Positions 1-5,632 of a DNA stretch of 6,994 nucleotides are shown here, in pieces. The translations under genes were made by a program, and so were the position numbers. Within the stretch, counting starts at the first letter, position 1, and each line of letters starts with the position of its first letter. Where the stretch lies: contig DHSK01000118.1 in the NCBI GenBank assembly GCA_002408445.1, positions 9,857 to 16,850 of the forward strand, read 5' to 3'. The notes beneath the pieces were generated by a model. That model was given only the letters and a program-made list of their open reading frames with translations, searched no databases and had not been told where the DNA came from. The stretch comes from Syntrophomonas sp. UBA5288 (GTDB lineage Bacteria > Bacillota > Syntrophomonadia > Syntrophomonadales > Syntrophomonadaceae).

Positions 1-1116
1 GGCAAGCGGTCATTGATCTGGCAAGAAGTACTGGCCGGGGAGAAGGCCTTTAAATTGACCGGGGAATGGCTGCCCCAGGAGACTATGGATACTATCAGGG
101 AATATATCATTGCCATCAAGGGACCTTTGACAACTCCCATCGGTGGGGGCATTCGTTCTCTTAATGTGGCCATGCGCCAGGGGCTCGATTTATATACCTG
201 TTTGCGGCCGGTAAGATATTTTGCCGGTGTACCGTCACCGGTTAAACGTCCTCAGGATGTCAATATGGTGATTTTTCGGGAAAATACCGAGGATATATAT
301 AGCGGTATAGAATATCCCATGGGCTCGGATGAAGCCCAAAAGCTGATTAAATTCTTGCAGGAAGAATTGGGAGTCAGCAACATCAGATTCCCTGAGACAT
401 CAGGCATAGGTATTAAGCCGGTATCCCAGGAAGGCACCTGCCGCCTGGTGCGTGCAGCCATTAAGTATGCTATCAAGGAAGGACGCAAGAGTGTTACTCT
501 GGTACACAAGGGTAACATCATGAAATATACTGAAGGCGCCTTTAAAAATTGGGGCTATGCTTTGGCTGAGGCCGAATTTGGGGACAAGATATTTACCTGG
601 AACCAGTATGACCGGATAAAAGAGTCACAGGGCCTTGCTGCCGCGGACCAGATGCAGTCACAAGCTGAAGCGGAAGGCAAGATAATAATCAAGGATTCCA
701 TTGCCGACATCTTCTTGCAACAAGTTTTAACCCGTCCGCGGGAATTTGAGGTGGTCGCCACCATGAATTTGAACGGAGATTACATCTCCGATGCTCTGGC
801 CGCACAGGTGGGCGGAATAGGCATCGCACCGGGCGCCAATATAAATTACGACACCGGTCATGCTATTTTTGAAGCTACCCATGGAACGGCTCCCAAATAT
901 GCGGGTATGGACAAGGTCAATCCCTCCTCGGTTATACTGAGCGGAGAGATGATGCTGCGGCATTTGCAGTGGAATGAGGCGGCTGATTTGATTATCCGGA
1001 CGATGGAAAAAACTATTGCCGGCAAAATCGTAACTTATGATTTTGCCCGTCTTATGGAGGGTGCAACCGAGGTTAAGACCTCCCGGTTTGCGGATGAGTT
1101 AATCAAAAACATGTAA
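1..1116 (+). CDS. icd: NADP-dependent isocitrate dehydrogenase, 5' end missing
   Basis: Oxidative decarboxylation of isocitrate to 2-oxoglutarate with reduction of NADP, in the cytoplasm, as a homodimer in this family. The frame is open from base 1, and the residues before the TTG at 13 already align with the family, so that TTG is not the start; roughly 50 N-terminal residues lie outside the window. Seen directly: GGGIRSLNVAMRQ (bases 142-180), with the substrate-loop Ser at 157-159 equivalent to E. coli Ser113; RPVRYF and SPVKRP; FRENTEDIYSGIEY; LVHKGNIMKYTEGAF; NLNGDYISDALAAQVGG with the metal-binding Asp residues; GTAPKYAG and TYDFARLM, whose Lys-Tyr and Tyr/Arg positions are those that select NADP over NAD. 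The C-terminus (ELIKNM) ends where the family ends. It is very close to the Bacillus subtilis enzyme as recalled. A terminator follows, so the transcript probably stops here. No AceK kinase is expected in this lineage, so phosphorylation of the conserved Ser is not implied. Confidence 0.97.
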   Translation, partial: GKRSLIWQEVLAGEKAFKLTGEWLPQETMDTIREYIIAIKGPLTTPIGGGIRSLNVAMRQGLDLYTCLRPVRYFAGVPSPVKRPQDVNMVIFRENTEDIYSGIEYPMGSDEAQKLIKFLQEELGVSNIRFPETSGIGIKPVSQEGTCRLVRAAIKYAIKEGRKSVTLVHKGNIMKYTEGAFKNWGYALAEAEFGDKIFTWNQYDRIKESQGLAAADQMQSQAEAEGKIIIKDSIADIFLQQVLTRPREFEVVATMNLNGDYISDALAAQVGGIGIAPGANINYDTGHAIFEATHGTAPKYAGMDKVNPSSVILSGEMMLRHLQWNEAADLIIRTMEKTIAGKIVTYDFARLMEGATEVKTSRFADELIKNM

Positions 1117-1139
1117 AATTGGGACCTGTTAAGCTAATC

Positions 1140-1170
1140 AAGCCCCCGTATGCAGTATAACGGGGGCTTT
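1140..1170 (+). terminator. Rho-independent terminator after icd
   Basis: A perfect 10-base-pair stem (AAGCCCCCGT at 1140-1149 with ACGGGGGCTT at 1160-1169), a 10-base loop, and only a short T run (TTT at 1168-1170) before GCC. It lies 24 bases after the icd stop. The stem is strong and GC-rich, but the poor U tract makes it less than ideal. On the other strand the stem is preceded by A residues and has no T run, so it is not obviously bidirectional. Confidence 0.8.
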
Positions 1171-1174
1171 GCCA

Positions 1175-1202
1175 TATACAGATAAAGCGCAATCGGTATA
1201 AT
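1175..1202 (+). promoter_or_regulatory. Candidate sigma-A promoter of metF
   Basis: A perfect -10 box TATAAT at 1197-1202, with a weak -35 TATACA (4 of 6 consensus bases) at 1175-1180 and a 16-base spacer. It lies between the icd terminator and the metF ribosome binding site, predicting a start of transcription near 1209 and a very short leader. There is no room for a SAM riboswitch or T-box, so metF control by those means is unlikely here. Confidence 0.45.
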
Positions 1203-1216
1203 TGTATTAAAAGTTC

Positions 1217-1223
1217 AAGGGGG
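1217..1223 (+). promoter_or_regulatory. Ribosome binding site that fixes the metF TTG start
   Basis: AAGGGGG ends 7 bases before the TTG at 1231. The next in-frame start, ATG at 1246, would be 22 bases from it, too far. This site therefore supports TTG initiation. Confidence 0.75.
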
Positions 1224-1230
1224 CTGTGGT

Positions 1231-2094
1231 TTGAAAATAATAGAGATGTATAAATCCCAACGACCGTTATTATCTTTAGAAATTTTTCCTCCGCGTATAG
1301 ATTATCCGCTGGAAACGATTTTTAAGACTTTGGATAAACTGAAGTTGATAAATCCGGGTTATATAAGTGTGACTTACGGGGCCGGAGGCAGCAATAGAGA
1401 CCGTACGGTAGAGATCACCACCCGTATCAAGCAGGATTACCAGATTGAATCCCAGGCCCATCTGACCTGTGTAAGCCATACCCGTCGGGAAGTAAACGCT
1501 ATACTGGATGAGCTGGGCCATCAGGGCATTGAGAATATCATGGCTTTGAGGGGGGATTTGCCTGAGGATGGCAGTTTTAATATTGAAAAACAGGAATATC
1601 GCTATGCCTGCCAATTGATCGAAGATATTAAAGGACGGGATAATTTTGGTATCGCTGCGGCTGCTCATATGGAAGGACACCCGGAATGTTCTACTTTACG
1701 GGAGGATTTGCTTAATCTTAAACATAAGGTAGATGTGGGAGTCGATTTTTTAATTACGCAGCTTTTCTTTGATAATCGGATATACTATGATTTCCTGGAA
1801 AAATGCCGCCGGACCGGCATTAACTGTCCTATTGTACCCGGGGTGATGCCGGTGCTGAATGCCCGCCAGATTCGGCGCATTATTTATCTCTGCGGTGCCT
1901 CCATGCCGGCCAAAATGCTTATCCTGGTGGACAAATACGAGCATTATCCCGACGATATGGTAAAGGCCGGAATCGAATATGCCAGTCAACAGGTCAGCGA
2001 TCTGCTGCAGAATGATGTGCCCGGGATCCATCTATACACCATGAACAAACCTGACCAAATTACCACCATCGTAAAAAACACCAGACTAGCTTAA
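1231..2094 (+). CDS. metF: Methylenetetrahydrofolate reductase (MetF)
   Basis: FAD-dependent reduction of 5,10-methylene-tetrahydrofolate to 5-methyl-tetrahydrofolate in the cytoplasm. The product feeds methionine synthase or, in acetogens and syntrophs, the methyl branch of the Wood-Ljungdahl pathway. It has 287 residues, the normal length for the single-domain bacterial enzyme, forming one TIM barrel. Visible landmarks: SLEIFPPR with catalytic Glu17 (E. coli Glu28); TYGAGGS 48-54; AHLTCV 76-81; ALRGDLP with Asp109 (E. coli Asp120); HPE 150-152; DLLNLKHKVD 159-168 for FAD; ITQLFFDN 175-182; PGVMPV 203-208; IHLYTMN 266-272. One oddity is His146 where E. coli has FAD-contacting Tyr152. The TTG start is chosen from the ribosome binding site. 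No metV, metH or corrinoid gene is in view, so this sequence alone cannot decide between methionine synthesis and C1 energy metabolism. The gene stands alone between a terminator and a convergent gene. Confidence 0.95.
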   Translation: MKIIEMYKSQRPLLSLEIFPPRIDYPLETIFKTLDKLKLINPGYISVTYGAGGSNRDRTVEITTRIKQDYQIESQAHLTCVSHTRREVNAILDELGHQGIENIMALRGDLPEDGSFNIEKQEYRYACQLIEDIKGRDNFGIAAAAHMEGHPECSTLREDLLNLKHKVDVGVDFLITQLFFDNRIYYDFLEKCRRTGINCPIVPGVMPVLNARQIRRIIYLCGASMPAKMLILVDKYEHYPDDMVKAGIEYASQQVSDLLQNDVPGIHLYTMNKPDQITTIVKNTRLA

Positions 2095-2110
2095 AGTATA
2101 GTCTTGTGGT

Positions 2111-2280
2111 ATGGAAGCCGGCGGTGAGGTTTATCCCGTTTGCTCCATGCTCCGGCAGCGAAAACACCAACGGCTCATTTCGCGGCTGATGGGGTCGAGC
2201 GGCACACTAACACGGGGACATTCCTTACTTCGGTTCGCGGAGCGGACCTGAGAGGAAGGTGTGTCCCCTGCTGAAATAGC
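2111..2280. repeat. GC-rich block with 55-base imperfect palindrome, possible REP or mini-transposon remnant
   Basis: The gap between convergent metF and degV (2095-2324) holds a GC-richer block ending in an imperfect palindrome at 2214-2268. Outer arms GGGGACA (2214-2220) and TGTCCCC (2262-2268) pair perfectly; CCTT (2223-2226) pairs with AAGG (2256-2259); CTT (2228-2230) pairs with GAG-type bases (2250-2252, one wobble); inner GGTTCGC (2232-2238) pairs with GCGGACC (2242-2248) with one G-U pair around a 3-base loop. There is no T run on either strand, so it is not a standard terminator. Hairpins opening with GGGGACA and scattered between genes are reminiscent of REP elements mobilised by IS200-like (RAYT, Y1) transposases in Clostridia; that link is recalled, not tested. 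No transposase is in the window. A 46-codon ATG frame (2111-2251) crosses it but lacks a ribosome binding site. Confidence 0.5.
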
Positions 2281-2324
2281 GAGAGAAAACCTTCCTATAG
2301 GTGTAAACCGTGCGGTCCATCACA

Positions 2325-3146
2325 CTAATAATATATTAATCCCAATGTACCTGGGCCCACATGAGAGCCTATAACCGGGTTTACATGGCTTATTATCGGA
2401 TGGGGGAAGATCTCTTTGACCCGTTCCGCCAGCAGTTCCGCCTCATCTTGTGCATCCACATGCACTACGGCTACCTCATGCACATTCTGAATATCCTGTT
2501 TTAAACGGTTAATTAGACCATCCACTGCTTTTTGGTGGGTGCGTACCTTTTCATAGAGCCCTATCTGGCCATCGGCTAAATTTAAAACCGGTTTTACCTT
2601 CAAAATGCTGCCTATAAAACTGCTAAGCTGGCTTATGCGTCCGCCTCGCAGCAAATATTCCAGGTTATCCACTACAAAAAATATCTGCATTTTATCCCGC
2701 AAAGTAAATATTTCCTTCTCAATTTCAGCGGTAGTTTTGGCCGCTGCGGCCATTTGCGCCGCCTTTATTACCTGAAAACCTAATCCCATGACCGCGGAAT
2801 ATGAATCAATGACCTTTATCCGCTCGTGGCCGGCAAACATTTCGCAGGCTAATTGAGCAGATTGCACCGTACCGGATAATTTCGATGAAATCAAAATTAC
2901 CATGGCGTTATCTTCAGGCCTGAGTGATTTATAAAGGGTGAGAAAATCAGCCGGGGAGGGCTGGGAAGTCCGCGGCATAAATTTTTCCTCCCGCAACCGC
3001 CGGTAGTATTCGGTATTGGATAGCTCTCCTTCCTTAAAAACCACATCCGGCAGGTGAACGTTTAGAGGAACTACCTTAATCGCAAACCGGTCAAGCACGG
3101 AAGCGTCAAGATTGGCGGTGCTGTCGGTAATAATCATAGTTGCCAT
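2325..3146 (-). CDS. DegV family fatty-acid-binding protein (FakB-like)
   Basis: DegV proteins bind a single fatty acid; the characterised members (FakB) present it to the kinase FakA, which makes acyl-phosphate for phospholipid synthesis or recycling. Predicted cytoplasmic, 273 residues, the usual family length. Seen: N-terminal MIITDSTANL; TSQPSP at 60-65 (the conserved Thr-Ser pair near the fatty-acid carboxylate); SSKLSGT at 87-93; LEYLLRGGRIS at 162-172; C-terminal GSHVGPGTLGLIYY with His262, typical of the family. The start is ATG at 3146, 9 bases after GGAGG (3160-3156); an upstream in-frame ATG at 3170 has no ribosome binding site and would add eight non-family residues. The gene follows the hybrid kinase on the same strand after 85 bases, so co-transcription is possible, although promoter-like boxes also lie in the gap. 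No fakA (DAK-type kinase) is in view. Which lipid is bound cannot be told from the sequence. Confidence 0.95.
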   Translation of the reverse strand: MATMIITDSTANLDASVLDRFAIKVVPLNVHLPDVVFKEGELSNTEYYRRLREEKFMPRTSQPSPADFLTLYKSLRPEDNAMVILISSKLSGTVQSAQLACEMFAGHERIKVIDSYSAVMGLGFQVIKAAQMAAAAKTTAEIEKEIFTLRDKMQIFFVVDNLEYLLRGGRISQLSSFIGSILKVKPVLNLADGQIGLYEKVRTHQKAVDGLINRLKQDIQNVHEVAVVHVDAQDEAELLAERVKEIFPHPIISHVNPVIGSHVGPGTLGLIYY

Positions 3147-3176
3147 ACATAATAACCTCCAATAAAGCATGATACT
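3147..3176. repeat. Direct repeat, copy A (degV ribosome-binding region)
   Basis: On the plus strand, ACAT followed by AATAACCTCCA, six extra bases, then CATGATACT. It matches copy B at 3217-3241 at 22 of about 24 aligned positions apart from a 5-base indel. This copy carries the functional degV ribosome binding site. Confidence 0.6.
3156..3160 (-). promoter_or_regulatory. Ribosome binding site that fixes the degV start
   Basis: Reading on the minus strand, TTGGAGGTT precedes two close ATGs. The ATG at 3150 is nearer (5 bases) but out of frame; the ATG at 3146 (9 bases) is in frame with the DegV fold and is taken as the start. Confidence 0.8.
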
Positions 3177-3181
3177 ATCTT

Positions 3182-3200
3182 ATTATATAGGCCTATTATA
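3182..3200 (-). promoter_or_regulatory. Possible degV promoter boxes around a 10-base palindrome
   Basis: On the minus strand two perfect TATAAT boxes (3200-3195 and 3187-3182) overlap the ends of the perfect palindrome ATAGGCCTAT (3187-3196). No good -35 is found: the best is TTAATG at 3223-3218, with 3 of 6 consensus bases and 17-base spacing to the first box. The palindrome could be an operator, but the region is AT-rich and chance is a fair explanation. Confidence 0.3.
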
Positions 3201-3216
3201 CACCAGCAGCTTTATA

Positions 3217-3241
3217 ACATTAAAACCTCCATCATGATACT
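3217..3241. repeat. Direct repeat, copy B (overlaps end of the kinase gene)
   Basis: On the plus strand, ACAT followed by TAAAACCTCCA, one base, then CATGATACT. It lies 70 bases from copy A. Read on the minus strand it contains the last codons and TGA stop of the kinase, then TGGAGG, and 5 bases later an ATG at 3220 that opens only a two-codon frame (ATG TTA TAA, 3220-3212). Confidence 0.6.
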
Positions 3242-5310
3242 TCCACATTTGACTGCCGGTATAACGAAAATAGCCTTTGGCTAAGCAACGGGATGGACTG
3301 GTATTTATTTTCCCGGGCCAGGCCCTCGATTATCCCCGCGGTTTCAGATATATCCATAAAACCGTACATACCGGCAGTACCTTTGATATCGTGACTTATA
3401 CTTTTTATCTCATCCATATCCATAATATCGACCGCGTCATTAAGGCTATTCAACATATCCTGCATCAAATCCATGAATTCGGGCAGTAAATCATTGATGA
3501 TCTGATTGGACATACGGGGTTTTTTCTTTCTTAAAGTGTCAATATTCAGGTATTTCTTAATCTCCAGGGCCAATTCTTCAGCTTTAAATGGTTTGGCTAT
3601 ATATGAACTGCAGCCGTAGGCCAGGCATTTTTCCCGGTCTCCATTCATAGCATTAGCGGTCATGGCAATGATAGGCAGGTCTTTCCAGGTATTATTTTGC
3701 CGGATGATACGAGTAGCTTCATAACCATCCATGACCGGCATCTGCATGTCCATCAATATTACATCAAAACTGGTATGCTGGAGAATATTAAGGCACTCCA
3801 GGCCATTCCCTGCGTTGGTTACTTCAAAACCATAATTCAGCAGCATTTTCGTCACTATCCTCCGGTTGAGTTCGTTGTCCTCTACTACCAGGATCGATAC
3901 CGGCGTAAAATCAAGCAGCAAATCGTCTTTAAATAAATCAAAGCTATTAGGCGTCGTTTCTTTATGGTTCTCGATGACGGCCTCGGTAGTTACCGGAACT
4001 GAAAAACTGAACCGGGTTCCCTGGCCATCCAGGTTGGTAACCCAGATACTTCCCTGCATTAATTCCACCATCTTCTTGCATATATAAAGACCAAGCCCGG
4101 TTCCGCCATATTTTCTGGAACTTGAGCTGTCGGCCTGAGTAAAGGGGGCAAATATAGTATCAATTTTATCACCGGAAATGCCTATGCCGGTATCAGTTAC
4201 TGATACGGTCAAACAAGTATCCCCCTCAGGTCGGGCCATTAACTCCGCCTCTAAAGTAATAATGCCTGAATCGGTGAATTTAACGGCATTATAAAGCAGG
4301 TTCAGCAAAACCTGGCGTAGTTTCAGAGGGTCGATTTGGATGAGACCACTGGCTTTTTCCATTATCAATTTCAGCGTTAAACCTTTAGCTTTTAAAGCTG
4401 GTTCAATGATGCTGGATGTTCCGGATAGAAGGTTGGCTAAATCTACTGTTTCGGGATTGAGTTCCAATACTCCCAATTCTATTTTAGATACGTCTAATAT
4501 CTGATTTATAATTTCCAACAACTGTTCACCGCATTCTCTGATTGTGCTCAAATATTCGGTCTGTTCAGGGGAAAGAGTCTCGGCCAGGAGTTCAACCGAA
4601 CCCAGAATGCCGATCATAGGGGTGCGGATCTCATGACTCATGTTGGCCAAAAATTGGCTTTTGGACATATTGGCAGTTTCAGCCCGTTCACGGGCTTCTG
4701 CCAGAGCAGTTATATCGGTGGATATAATTACAATGCCGTTCAAGGCACTATTTTCCAGCAAGGGGTCTATATGGTGAATAAAATGTTTTATAGTGCCGTT
4801 CAGGTTGAGCGTGATCTCGCCCTGCCAGCTTTGCCCTGCCCTGATTTGCGCCTTTATGAGCTCCAGCCTGTCCTGGTCATAGGGATACATTATCCGCTGC
4901 AGATGGGGGATTAATTCATCCTGGACGGAAATTGCAAAAAGCTGTTTGGCGCGTTCATTAACACATTTAACGAAACCATTGGAATCTATCACTACCATAC
5001 TTTCCTGTATGTTTTCCAGTAAATAAGACTGGTAGCGAATCTTCTGCGCAGCCCGATTCTTTTCTGTGATATCAGTACCTGCCATACGGCAGCGCTGTTT
5101 AACAGGCCTGGTGCGTCCTTCATGATAGGCAATGGAAAAACCAATTGCGGATGCCAGCGAGAGAAAGAGAGGAAGTCCAATAATGTTGAAAATGTGATTA
5201 CGGAAAAATGGTGAAAAATTAAAAAGTATCCCTATCCATGGCAAAATAATAATGATTGAGATGGTAACCAGTGAGTATCGGGATAAATTTTTTAGTTTTA
5301 CGTCAAACAT
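3232..5310 (-). CDS. Membrane hybrid sensor histidine kinase (PAS-HisKA-HATPase-REC-Hpt)
   Basis: Senses an unknown signal and passes phosphate along an internal His-Asp-His relay. Of 692 residues: two membrane helices (about 14-32 and 40-62) with a very short outside loop; a PAC-like tail (about 64-92, GTDITEKNRAAQKI); a full PAS/PAC domain (about 98-203); HisKA with phospho-accepting His226 in SHEIRTPM; HATPase with N-box Asn341 (LLYNAVKFT), G1 box DTGIGI (373-378), FAPF 387-390 and G2 box GGTGLGL (402-408); REC about 471-588 with acidic pocket Glu477/Asp478, phospho-acceptor Asp521, Thr551 and Lys573; C-terminal Hpt with His640 in HDIKGTAG. All relay residues are present, so it should be active. 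The H-box has Ile233 where Asn is usual. No HAMP domain and no large sensor domain are seen, so sensing is probably by the PAS domain or membrane segment. The ATG at 5310 follows AGGGGG by 8 bases. No response regulator is adjacent, so the partner lies elsewhere. The domain order is BarA-like, without implying the same role. Confidence 0.97.
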   Translation of the reverse strand: MFDVKLKNLSRYSLVTISIIIILPWIGILFNFSPFFRNHIFNIIGLPLFLSLASAIGFSIAYHEGRTRPVKQRCRMAGTDITEKNRAAQKIRYQSYLLENIQESMVVIDSNGFVKCVNERAKQLFAISVQDELIPHLQRIMYPYDQDRLELIKAQIRAGQSWQGEITLNLNGTIKHFIHHIDPLLENSALNGIVIISTDITALAEARERAETANMSKSQFLANMSHEIRTPMIGILGSVELLAETLSPEQTEYLSTIRECGEQLLEIINQILDVSKIELGVLELNPETVDLANLLSGTSSIIEPALKAKGLTLKLIMEKASGLIQIDPLKLRQVLLNLLYNAVKFTDSGIITLEAELMARPEGDTCLTVSVTDTGIGISGDKIDTIFAPFTQADSSSSRKYGGTGLGLYICKKMVELMQGSIWVTNLDGQGTRFSFSVPVTTEAVIENHKETTPNSFDLFKDDLLLDFTPVSILVVEDNELNRRIVTKMLLNYGFEVTNAGNGLECLNILQHTSFDVILMDMQMPVMDGYEATRIIRQNNTWKDLPIIAMTANAMNGDREKCLAYGCSSYIAKPFKAEELALEIKKYLNIDTLRKKKPRMSNQIINDLLPEFMDLMQDMLNSLNDAVDIMDMDEIKSISHDIKGTAGMYGFMDISETAGIIEGLARENKYQSIPLLSQRLFSLYRQSNVEVS

Positions 5311-5632
5311 TCCGCATACCCCCTAATAAATAGTAATTTTATGAGTAAATGGAGAAGTAATATTACCATACAACATTTGCGCGGAAAAACTTGTCTGGTT
5401 ATGTTTCTAATCTAATGTTTTTTCTGGGTTTTATTGGCGAATGACGTCAAAAATAACCGGTAAAACAGAATTTGAGTTGAAAACAGCAATAATTTTCATG
5501 ATTTTTTAAAGCGAAATGCAAGACTAGCTATGAAAACCTGGTATTAAATTATAGATATTGCGCTTAAAGGCAGGGATTCAGGGCGCAGTAATAGAAATAT
5601 TGTCAGAATGAAATTATCAGGAGGTTGTTAAT
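5311..5632. other. AT-rich divergent intergenic region
   Basis: A 322-base gap between the divergent kinase and wall hydrolase genes; it must hold both promoters, but I find no convincing -35/-10 pair for either. What is visible: the kinase ribosome binding site (AGGGGG, minus strand, 5324-5319); a perfect 10-base palindrome GTAATATTAC at 5357-5366, about 47 bases upstream of the kinase ATG; a perfect 8-base palindrome TGACGTCA at 5442-5449; a TTGAAA box at 5477-5482 without a matching -10; a weak six-pair AT hairpin at 5478-5498 followed by six T residues; and a 5-pair GC inverted repeat TGCGC/GCGCA (5559-5563, 5583-5587). No tRNA, known riboswitch or small gene was recognised. The long leader leaves room for regulation of the hydrolase. 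Confidence 0.5.
5619..5624 (+). promoter_or_regulatory. Ribosome binding site that fixes a GTG start
   Basis: AGGAGG lies 8 bases before GTG at 5633. An ATG at 5631 overlaps it but is followed immediately by TGA, so it cannot start the protein; GTG is the only sensible start and opens directly into a signal peptide. Confidence 0.85.

Noticed and set aside
13..15. TTG as the start of isocitrate dehydrogenase
   Set aside because: The frame is open upstream to base 1, the residues before it fit the family, and no ribosome binding site precedes it; the gene simply begins outside the window.
2111..2251. 46-codon ATG frame across the intergenic palindrome
   Set aside because: It has no ribosome binding site, runs through the hairpin arms, and its Arg/Ser-rich product resembles no family I know; most likely a chance frame in a repeat.
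3147..3170. Upstream ATG at 3170 as the degV start
   Set aside because: No ribosome binding site precedes it, the eight extra residues are not part of the family, and the good site GGAGG would lie inside the coding region.
5478..5507. Weak hairpin plus T run in the divergent region as a terminator or attenuator
   Set aside because: The stem is only six AT-rich pairs with a nine-base loop, too unstable to call.
5553..5632. Riboswitch (c-di-GMP or c-di-AMP type) ahead of the wall hydrolase
   Set aside because: The GGCAGGG and GGGCGCA stretches recall such leaders, but the conserved core motifs and paired helices are not there.
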